DNA of 18,133 nucleotides from positions 1 through 18,133 of the forward strand of contig CALSCQ010002892.1 in NCBI GenBank assembly GCA_943704525.1, in the 5' to 3' direction. Shown piece after piece: positions 1 to 11,641 of the stretch. The notes under the pieces are model-generated. The model was not told the origin of the DNA and searched no databases. It worked only from the letters and a program-made list of their open reading frames with translations. Numbering within the stretch: position 1 is the first letter of the stretch; each line of letters opens with the position of its first letter. The stretch is from Pigoraptor vietnamica. Its lineage: Eukaryota > Opisthokonta > Filasterea. A program made the position numbers and the translations under genes.

Positions 1-114
<114 letters not shown>

Positions 115-344
115 GAACAATTTGAATTTGTAACTGCATGGACATGCGCAGACAGAGGAAATTACAAGCGTACCCATAGGACGAAAGTGCGTTGACGGCT
201 TTTCTCGTTTCGCACAGCTCACGCCGCAATGGCGGCGTTCGAATTTGTCTAAGGGGGTTTTTTTATGCGCGCCGCCGCCGAGTGGCCCGGCTTGCCGTTC
301 ATCTCCCCTTCTTGTGACGACGCCGCGTCGATAACCTTGCGAAC
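115..344 (+). promoter_or_regulatory. Presumed promoter/5' leader of the Tmc-like gene, with hairpin and upstream ATGs
   Basis: This is non-coding sequence before the chosen ATG at 345. It holds a perfect 7-bp inverted repeat (221-227 with 232-238) whose AATG loop carries an ATG at 229. That ATG opens a seven-codon reading frame (MAAFEFV) ending in TAA at 250-252. A T7 tract precedes a second upstream ATG at 265, which is out of frame with the main gene and overlaps its start. No TATA box is obvious. The transcription start cannot be located, so whether these ATGs are in the mRNA is unknown. Confidence 0.4.
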
Positions 345-1499
345 ATGGAGGGCGGCAAGTTCAAGTCGCGGCAGTTTGAGGGTGCGCAGATTTGCGAATT
401 GCCCTCCGTTTGTCGCGTTGAAATCTCTACGGGTTTCCCACTTACGCCTCGCTGTTTTTGCCTTGCAGAGGCCGCCTTCAGCGTGCTTTACGCTATGATA
501 AAGGACAACGAGCCTCCCGGCATCCTCGCTTACATAGGTGAAACTCGCTCTGAAATGCCCGTGCGGTTGCGCACGTAAAGTAATTTAAATCTCTTTCTCC
601 TCAACTCCTTTCTCACACTTTCATTTCTGCTTCTGCCGTCCAGCGCTCTTCATCGAGGACATCCAGCTGCTCAGCTTCTCGTGAGTGTTGCGAGCGCGCG
701 CTTATGGCACGCAATGGCGCCTGTGTCTGCGAGCATTCACGCTGTAATAGACTGGTTGTTGTCCACGGACCAACTTGATCCCATGCTAATCTCCACTGCA
801 GGTGGCTCCTCGATTTCGGCTTCACGCCACTCCCCGAGCGCTTCTCCTTCGAGTACTCGGGGCCAGAGGGCGACTACTCTGCGTGGCGCACGCAGTTTTG
901 GGTGTTCTTTGCGATTGTCGCCGTCGCCGTCCTCAACGCCCTCTACATTGCGTATGCGTACCACCGAGGGCGCTTCAAGGCCGTGTGGCCCGTGCGCCTG
1001 CTGAGGTGCGCACGTGTGCGCATGTGTGTACATTGGTTTTGAGTATTGCTTGAATCGTGCAAGTCTGACGTATCGTTTGCTTGCCGTCCTCCCGCCCCGC
1101 ACGCACACACACGCACACACGCACACGCACACACACGCGCACACCGACCAATCCCCGCGCAGGATTCTCTCCATCCTCATGTCGACCATTCTCCTCATGC
1201 CGATCGTGAGCACGTTCTTCCAGGCGCTCAAGTGCGCGAAGGAGCACGACGAAACGGCCTACATGCTGCACGGATTTGAGCACGTCGAGTGCTTCTCGGG
1301 GCCGCACCTGCCCATCTTCATTCTCGCCATTCTGGCATTGTGCGTCATGCTGACGTATGCCGTAGTCATCTCGCTCATTTGCTTTGAGCCGGACCCGCGG
1401 GCACACGCGCCGAACTCGAAACCGCACGGCCGCACAGGTGCGAACTTTGCGCAAAATTTCGTCTTGCGAATTTCTCAAACGCATGCGTAACGACGAACA

Positions 1500-1551
<52 letters not shown>

Positions 1552-1552
1552 T

Positions 1553-1588
<36 letters not shown>

Positions 1589-4500
1589 TTAACGTTCACA
1601 AGAACATCCAACCACTCACCCCTTCCGTGTGCCGTGCGCTTGCAGACACTGCCTATGTCATCGTGCGAGTCTTCCTCACCGGCGTCTACGAGTTTTGCGG
1701 CCACGGGCGCCACGCCATGTTCGCAAAGCTCATCATCGCGCTCATCATGATAATCGGCCTGTGCTGGATGGTCCTCACGTTCCAGCCCTTCTACGCGCCA
1801 ACGATGACCGACACGCGCGCGGGCTTCTTCTTCGCCGGCGCGGGGTGCGTAGTCATTGCACTGGGCACGTACGGCGCAGAGGGCAACGGAACTGCCGCGT
1901 TCGCAGTCCTCGTGGCCATGACGCCGCTCTTTTTCGGGCTCGGCTTTGTCTGCAGCGGACTCGCGAGGCGGCACCTCACGCGAGGTGTCTACAGGCGCCT
2001 TGCCGTCGCGCCGCCCGTTCGCTTGGCGTCGCGGCAGATGCTCGAGTTCAACAACAGGGACATGGCGAGCTATGCGGTGACGGGCGACTTGCCCGAGGCG
2101 AAGGGCCGCTGGACGCTCTCGGGGATCGAGAAGATCACGGCGAGGGTGTCGAAGGAGACGCCGCGCGTGTTTCGCCGCGTGACGGACGTCGAGATTGCGG
2201 CGCGCTTCCTGCGCACGAACAGGGAGCCCGAGGCCATTCTCCTCGCCCACGACCTGTTCGCGGTGGCGCTTCAGGAGTTTCCGCACTCGCCGCTGCTGCG
2301 CATCATCCACGCGCGGTACATTGCCGGTTACTCCGGCCAGGACGCGGCGGCGCGGAAGCAGCTCGAGGCGGCGATGGCGATGCGTCCCGGGTTCGATATC
2401 CGCTGCCTGCTCTTCATGGAGTGGCGCACGCTGCAGCAGGAAAAGCACACGGAGGCCGAGCTGGGCATCGACGACGAGCTCAGCATCACGTCCTACATCC
2501 AATTCCAGATGGCCCAAGCGGGCGCGAGGGGGCACCACATTGAGGCCATTCGCCTGGCGTGTCGGTTCTGGCGCACCGCGTGCTCTTCCGCGTCGGACCC
2601 CGAAATGCTGTTCTTCAGCCTTGCCGAGCTCTCGGCGTCGCGGACGAAGGCGCAGTTCCACTACGAGAGCCTGCTGAGCGACTACCCAAAGTCCAAGGCG
2701 AACCTGCGGCTGTACGCGCACTTTCTGACGTACTGCTGCAACAATCCGGACAAGGCGGAGGAGTACACGATGGCCGCGGACGCCATCGAGGACGACGAAA
2801 TGTCGCGGGCCGTCGCGCGGTCCCGCCTTGCGCAGCAGCGCATGGAGATGGAGAACGGCGAGGGCATTGCCGTGTCGGACGATGAAGAGAGCGGCGACGG
2901 CGAAGGCGGAGCCAGCGGGGGCAATGAAAGGGAAGACGCCGACAGCACCGAGGTGATACGGAGCCGCACCAGCAGCGACGGGCGCCGTCACCGACACGAC
3001 GGCACCGCATCGTCCACGTCGTCAGTTCGTCGCCGGCGACAGCGGGAGGCCGTACGAAACGCTCCGTTGCTCGCGCAGATTGCGGCGCTGGAGCATGTGG
3101 GCGGAGAGCACGCAGGCATGGGTGGATGGGGCGAGGTGCCCGACAGCCCCGTCGACGACAACCCCGTCGACGGGATGGGCGTCGGCAATGGCGACGGGGC
3201 CAGCAGGGGGTCCGCCGCTTTCGAAGTGAGCGTGCAAGACGTGGACGACGTCGCTCCGTTGGCGAACCCCTTGATTGCGCCGCCCGTGCGCGAGACGAGG
3301 GAGGAGTCGCGCTTCGGGTGGAACCGACAACGCCAGCGATCGAATTCGGGGATAGAGATGAGGCGCCTCGGTGCAGCGTCCGCAGGCGACGACGCGGAGG
3401 AGGGAGAGGAAGAAGAGACCGCCAACGGGCTTCTACCTGTGCGTGCGGCCTTCGAGCCGGTCGCAGAGGCGGCGGCGGCGGCGGCGGTCGTCGCCCCTCG
3501 TCGCGCGGGAGTGCGAATGGACCTCGAGCAGAACGTCATGTACGATCCCGTGAAGCACAAACAAAGCGCGACAAACGACTACGACTCGGACGCCGGGGGC
3601 GAGGGTGGTGGCGGCGGCGGCAAGGCGCGCAGCACGGCGTCGTTCTCGAGCTCGAGCGCCAAGTCTGCGAGCACGCAGAGGATGCGGAAGCAGCGCATCG
3701 AGGCGCGACTGAAGAAGCCCGCCGTGAGGGAGCGCGTCAAGGGGACTCTGCTGTGGTTGGGAATGCTAGGCATCATCATTGCGGCGTACGTTGTGAGCCT
3801 GGACGCCTTCTCCGAGCAGCGCACGCGCCTCGACGGCCTCAAGACGGGCACGCGTCCGCGGCGCATTCTCTCCGGGTTCTTCTTGAACACGAGGGAGATG
3901 CTACGCAACGCCGCGAACGGAAACAAGGCGGGATACGACAAGGCTGCGGCGTCCATTGCGACCGACATTGACCGATGGGAGAGTCTGGGGATGCAGGAGT
4001 TCATGATACAGTCCAACTCGCACAAGCCCCGCGTGCGCGTGGTCACGCAGGTCGTCGCGAACGAGCCCAAGGAGTCGCAGATGCTCACGGCCCTCGACAG
4101 CATTGTCATGCTGCTGAAGAGCCTCCGCCTCGTCGCGTCGACGCCGTTCTCCGTCGCAAACTCGACGTCGCTCCTCCGCCGCCCCGAGTGGCGCTTCGCC
4201 ATCGACAACGGGCTGAACATCAACGAGGCTTCAGACGCCGAAATGCTGGACAACGAGGACAACTTTGACAGGACGAGCGCGCAGACGGACACGATCAACT
4301 ACATACTGATGGGGATATTCCTCGGCGTGGACCTGTTGATCGTCGTCGTCGTGTTCTACCCGTTGATGAAGGGCGTGAAGGACAGGCGGTCGCGCATGGC
4401 GGCGGTGCTTCGGCTCATCCCGCGCGACCAGATACAGGAGATGGTCCAGATCCTCGAGGAGGTGGGCGACAGGCACATGCACGCAATGGACTTCATCCTG

Positions 4501-4932
4501 TTAACACCCCTCAAACACGCGCGCCCACACTCACAGACCCACACCGATACCCACAGCCTTTTTCTCACTTCTATGCGTTTCGCGCTTCCTACCTTTTTTT
4601 CCTTACCTCTCCTTTGAACGGCCGGAGCTGATTCGTAAGTGTTGCTCATCTAATGTAGGAGCTGCAAACGCTCGCCGTCATGGTACCGGACGATGCAGCG
4701 CGCGTGGGACTCGTCGCCGTCGACGCCAGCGAGAGTGCGGACAGCATGGTGGCCCGCCAAGAGCACTCTGCGATGTACGGGGAGCCTGGAAGTTCGGCTC
4801 TGAACCCCGGCGCTGCGGGCGAGTCGGTTGAGAGGGGCCAAATTCGTCGCGCGAAGATACGCCTCTGTCTGAAACTCGCCGTCTGCGTCATTGTTGGTGA
4901 GTGAGCGCAGTGCACGCATGCGTGAGTGCACA

Positions 4933-4985
<53 letters not shown>

Positions 4986-5925
4986 TCGTACGACTCACGA
5001 TCGGCCTTCGCGTGCAGTCGCGGCCTTTGCGATCGGCATGTTCGTCGTCACGTTCAACCAGAGCAACGAGAGCAACCGGATGGCGCGCCTCCTCAACATG
5101 AGCAACGCGCGGCGGTACAGGGCCGAGGGCATCGTCGCGCTCGCGAACGAGCTCGTCGCCAACGACTCGACGACATGGCTGCCCCTCCAGGCACGCACCG
5201 TCATGACCGACTGGATTCGCACGCTCGAGCAGCTTCACGACGACTGCCTCAAGGGCAAGTCGAACACGCCCTCGACATTCGACGTCCCGGAGCTCTACAA
5301 CGAACTGACCGCCGGCGGCGTCTGTCACGTGTACGCTGGCTGCGACAACCGCGCCTACAACCCCGCGATTGGCATCACGAGGGACCTGGTTCTTCTGCCG
5401 CTCAACCGCCTCATCACGCACTTTATCGACACGGCCAAGACATACGTTGCGGGCGATGGTCCCTACGCGTTCAGCGACCCCGGCCGTCAAGTGCTCGCCT
5501 TCCTGTCGCCCGGTGTGTAGCGCTGCTGACTCGTAGCAAAGCCGCGAAAGTGCACTCTTCCCCGCACTTGTTTCTTAGTGTCAACAATTCTGAATGCGGA
5601 CACGCCTCGTACTTATCTGCACTTGTGTCTGCCTCTTTTCGCAGACATCAAGGACGGGCTCAACACGACGGACGTGCTCATCCTCAGCTCCGTGTCGACG
5701 TCCATCGATAACTCGAACCGCGTGATGACAGTCATGTTCGCCCTCACCCTTGCGGCCCTTGTCTTGCTCCTTCTGTGGGGTATTGTCGCGACGACGCGTC
5801 GGTTTGAGATCGAGATGATGCAGGCCGTCCGCCTCCTCTTTGACGTCCCCGTGCCGGTATTGCTCAGCGTCGCGCAGCTTCGCCGCTTCATTGAGAGTGG
5901 TGGTACCTTGGAGAAGAAGTACTGA
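345..5925 (+). CDS. TmcB/TmcC-like multi-pass membrane protein with TPR-like region (nine exons, 1483 aa)
   Basis: Exons are 345-381, 469-537, 644-680, 802-1005, 1163-1437, 1646-4461, 4659-4896, 5018-5512 and 5645-5925. Together they give 4452 nt in one open frame, with consistent phases at all eight junctions. The N-terminal half is membrane-embedded: hydrophobic stretches lie near residues 14-48, 79-101, 117-136, 165-190, 233-254, 265-284 and 290-314. A helical TPR-like region follows (about 385-590, including PHSPLLRIIHARYI and DYPKSKANLRLYAHFL), as in tiny-macrocyst TmcB/TmcC proteins. Residues about 600-890 are acidic, Gly/Ser/Ala-rich and probably disordered. Four further membrane segments lie near 907-925, 1093-1116, 1215-1238 and 1418-1440, with an extracellular-type domain (about 1240-1415) between the last two. 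I see no PAS or cyclase domain, although some family members carry them. The biochemical role of the family is poorly defined; a membrane sensor or scaffold is inference. The start ATG at 345 is the only one that feeds the exon 1-2 frame; intron 1 (87 nt) is a multiple of three and lacks stops, so retention would also keep frame. Confidence 0.85.
1101..1144 (+). repeat. Imperfect (CA/CG)n microsatellite in Tmc intron 4
   Basis: A run of CA units with interspersed CG units fills the 3' half of intron 4 (1006-1162). It ends about 18 bases before the acceptor at 1161-1162, taking the place where a pyrimidine tract would be expected. Confidence 0.9.
1498..1586 (+). repeat. Compound (ACGC)n then (AC)n microsatellite in Tmc intron 5
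   Basis: About 13 tandem ACGC units (1498-1550) are separated by ATAA from a pure AC tract (1555-1586), all within intron 5 (1438-1645). It is the only long tetranucleotide array in the window. Antisense frames through it encode Arg-Ala-Cys-Val repeats that should not be taken for protein. Confidence 0.97.
4936..4984 (+). repeat. (AC)n microsatellite in Tmc intron 7
   Basis: A pure AC dinucleotide tract of 49 bases lies inside intron 7 (4897-5017). It starts about 40 bases after the GTGAGT donor and ends about 33 bases before the CAG acceptor. Confidence 0.97.
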
Positions 5926-5929
5926 GCGC

Positions 5930-5954
5930 AGGACGCTCGAAATGAACCCTTGGT
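5930..5954 (+). repeat. 25-base direct repeat, copy 1
   Basis: It begins five bases after the Tmc stop codon. It matches 6031-6055 except for one inserted G in copy 2 and one fewer C later, so both copies are 25 bases long. The shared core begins AGGACGCTCG and ends CCTTGGT. Confidence 0.9.
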
Positions 5955-6030
5955 ATACACGCCACGTGTGTGCGTTTTTGTGTCGTTGTCGAATAGTGGC
6001 AGTGCTAGGGGAAGAGGAAATGCGGAGGCC

Positions 6031-6055
6031 AGGACGCTCGGAAATGAACCTTGGT
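6031..6055 (+). repeat. 25-base direct repeat, copy 2
   Basis: It lies 101 bases downstream of copy 1 and just before the (GT)n tract. The intervening sequences do not look alike by eye, which suggests a short dispersed duplication or a conserved 3'-flank element rather than a tandem array. Confidence 0.9.
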
Positions 6056-6079
6056 GCCTTCTCTGTGTGTGGTGCGCGC

Positions 6080-6081
<2 letters not shown>

Positions 6082-6145
<64 letters not shown>
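6082..6145 (+). repeat. (GT)n microsatellite, intergenic
   Basis: Thirty-two uninterrupted GT units sit between the Tmc 3' flank and the AT-rich island. This is the only long CA/TG tract in the window that lies outside an intron, apart from the window ends. Confidence 0.97.
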
Positions 6146-6147
<2 letters not shown>

Positions 6148-6442
6148 TTGCTGGGGGCAATGTCGCCTCGTGATGTCATCAAATTTTTGCACGCGAGTTT
6201 CGTATATATCCGAATTTGGAAATTTCGCACAAAGCCTATTGACCAAATCAGGATAAATCATCCGGACGTGACCGCAATATTCAATTTCAAAACAATGAAA
6301 TTCTAGCGTAAATGTACTAAAGCGCTTGTTCATTTGCTCGATTCGCTGTGCCACGCAAATTATCAACAATAAGCACTGTTTACCGTGACTATTTTAGTCC
6401 GATAGGCTTTCTTTTATTACGGCGGCCAATTTATATGGGGGC

Positions 6443-6450
6443 ACTATGGA
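6443..6450 (+). promoter_or_regulatory. CACTATGG, possible degenerate copy of an upstream motif
   Basis: CACTATGG lies 456 bases before the kinase ATG. It resembles the core of the 11-mer TGACTATGGGC found about 410 bases before two other genes. The match is only 7 to 8 bases, so chance is a serious alternative. Confidence 0.25.
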
Positions 6451-6898
6451 GATCGCCGTTATTTTACATTTCGCTCAGTGTCCAGGTGTTGCGGCAGTGA
6501 CTTCGATTTGGTGAGGACGTTGCTGTGCGTGTGTGCTGTGCGCGACACTCTCCTCTACCCCTGCGTGTGTGTGCGTGTGATGCATGGCATGCGCGTTCCT
6601 GTCTGCGTGTGCAAGCTCTGTTTATACTACGAAAAATAAAGGCACCTTCTAACAAATAGAGCGAAAGTGTGTTTTAGAGCAAGCCGTTGCCACTCCGCAA
6701 ATCACATCCCGAGCGCTGCAACACATATTCGGCACTTGTGTTCGTGCGCATCACATTTGCATCTCCTCTTTTTCTTCTGTGTGCGCCTTTGAGGCAGTCG
6801 ACACATAGTCGCCAAATCGAGAGCCGTCACAATTGTCCGCCCGTCCGCCGCCGTCGAGCCACGCGCACGCATTTCCCCTCGGCGCCCCGGCGCACGGA

Positions 6899-10487
<3,589 letters not shown>

Positions 10488-11170
10488 GCCAATCCCTCAT
10501 GCTTGTGCAGATGCACCCTCGTCGCGCGTGCGTCTTCGCTTTGCGTTTCGTCTACTCTCTTTCCACCTCCCTCTCACTCTCTGTCTCTCTCTTTCTGTGG
10601 CGTAGCTGTGAAGTTGCCAGTCCCTCCGTCGTGCGTGCGTCGCGCGTCTTTGCTGCCTGTTTTTCATGCCATTTTGGCACTCGGTATTCTATTTCGGAGC
10701 AACAGCCGTACTGCATTTGACCGCAGTGTCGTGTGCTGTGCGCACGCTTACACGCCACCACGTGCAACTGGCGTTATAAAGAGTCATTGATCCATTGACG
10801 GCGTGGGTTTTATAAGGGAAGCATCGTTCAATATTCCCCTTTGTACTGCGATGTGGTGATGACGCGGTGGCATGTGTATATTGGCTGTACTTGCTGCGTG
10901 TAGTCGCTCCATGTTTCCCCAGCTGCGTCAGAGTCGCCCGGCAACCACTGTCCACACAGCTTGCGGAGACTGGTCCATTGCGCAATGTGTGTGTGTGCCT
11001 GCGTGCCTGTGTGTGCGCACATGTCGTGCAGCCTGCTTGCCGAGTGTGAGTGGAGTTTCCGTGGCCGCCAAGTCAGTAAATTTGACAATTAATCACGACG
11101 ATCCTAATTGATCCATGCCCATGGCCCGCACTGATGGGCTCGTCATGACCATGAAATTAGCCACTGCGTG

Positions 11171-11181
11171 TGACTATGGGC
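11171..11181 (+). promoter_or_regulatory. TGACTATGGGC motif, copy 1
   Basis: Exact 11-mer, 471 bases before the orphan-gene ATG. A partial copy (ACTATGGGC) follows at 11188-11196 and another CTATGG near 11219, so this 70-base stretch is enriched for the core. Confidence 0.4.
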
Positions 11182-11226
11182 CGTTTCACTATGGGCGTGT
11201 ATGGCCAGCCACCCTTCTCTATGGAC

Positions 11227-11237
11227 TGACTATGGGC
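11227..11237 (+). promoter_or_regulatory. TGACTATGGGC motif, copy 2
   Basis: Exact 11-mer, 415 bases before the orphan-gene ATG. It is followed 31 bases later by AAGTGGAGC (11269-11277), a 9-mer that also abuts the third copy at 15561. Confidence 0.4.
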
Positions 11238-11482
11238 TTGTTGATCCTTGTGGACAGGCAGAGTCGCAAAGTGGAGCAATTAGTGGCAAAACACTGACAC
11301 CGCTTTGGCGCATCAATGTTCTTATTGCTGTCGATTTCCCTCGCTTTTATTCTCCCTTTGCCACTATTGTCCACTCTGTACGCACCGAAACGCTTCCCTT
11401 CCCTCGCGACGACCGTTGGCAGCGCTTTCGTTGCCCACTGCTTCCCGAAAGTCGTGCCGTGTTAAGCGCCTAATTGCGGCAC

Positions 11483-11633
11483 ATCGTTAAACGATTGGAC
11501 GGTCGATCGTCGCTCGGCAGCGACTGCGTAGAGACTCCGAAGCGGCCACGCACGCGGCCTAAATGGCCTCCTGTGTGAATCTGGCGTCGTAGGCGCACTG
11601 AGCGGTCGTTATAGTGTGCGGGGCGTTCGCCCC
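11483..11633 (+). repeat. Cluster of perfect inverted repeats before the orphan gene
   Basis: Three perfect 6-bp stems lie within 151 bases: 11483-11488 with 11490-11495 (ATCGTT/AACGAT), 11509-11514 with 11519-11524 (GTCGCT/AGCGAC), and 11620-11625 with 11628-11633 (GGGGCG/CGCCCC). The last is nine bases from the ATG. An isolated GCCCAT/ATGGGC stem lies further upstream at 11117-11139. They could be dyad protein-binding sites or leader RNA structure; the sequence alone does not decide. Confidence 0.5.
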
Positions 11634-11641
11634 ACCGGGAC

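Larger units (their letters stand above)
5926..6898. other. Intergenic region between the Tmc-like gene and the kinase gene
   Basis: These 973 bases hold, in order: the 3' flank of the Tmc gene with a 25-base direct repeat, a 64-base (GT)n tract, an AT-rich island (about 6150-6480) with small hairpins, a GT-rich stretch (about 6520-6610), one AATAAA near 6635, and the kinase promoter and leader. Short reading frames here are unconvincing, and I see no RNA gene. The AATAAA is over 700 bases past the Tmc stop, so its assignment to that gene is doubtful. Confidence 0.7.
10488..11641. other. Intergenic region between the kinase gene and the orphan gene
   Basis: These 1154 bases hold the kinase 3' flank, with a CT-rich stretch at about 10550-10600 and two TTATAA sites (near 10774 and 10810). 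They also hold two copies of ATTGATCCAT (10786-10795 and 11107-11116), a short TGTG stretch (10986-11010), two exact TGACTATGGGC elements, and a cluster of inverted repeats before the next ATG. Reading frames here are short and overlapping, and I accept none as a gene. No tRNA or other RNA gene is recognisable. Confidence 0.6.

Noticed and set aside
222-250. GTTCGAATTT as a tRNA B box
   Set aside because: No matching A box, acceptor stem or cloverleaf can be drawn around it.
265-498. A 77-codon + frame starting at ATG 265 as an alternative Tmc start
   Set aside because: It is out of frame with exon 2 at the supported junction (381/469) and has no resemblance to Tmc proteins. It is kept only as a possible upstream ATG.
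1498-1550. A regular array that might suggest CRISPR
   Set aside because: The units are four bases long and contiguous with no spacers, inside an intron of a eukaryotic gene: a plain tetranucleotide microsatellite.
1375-2997. A 540-codon open frame on the minus strand
   Set aside because: It lies antisense to the strongly supported Tmc exon 6, runs into the ACGC/AC microsatellite, and is a typical GC-rich shadow frame with Arg-rich composition and no domain.
4635-4640. A textbook GTAAGT donor near the end of Tmc intron 6
   Set aside because: It is only 24 bases before the acceptor and follows an in-frame TGA at 4615-4617. Using the GTGGGC donor at 4462 gives a clean phase-0 join (QILEE to ELQTL).
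4901-5711. Frames encoding long His-Thr or Val-Cys repeats, here and at the other CA/TG tracts
   Set aside because: These are translations of dinucleotide microsatellites inside introns. They end at or near the repeats and disagree with the spliced gene models.
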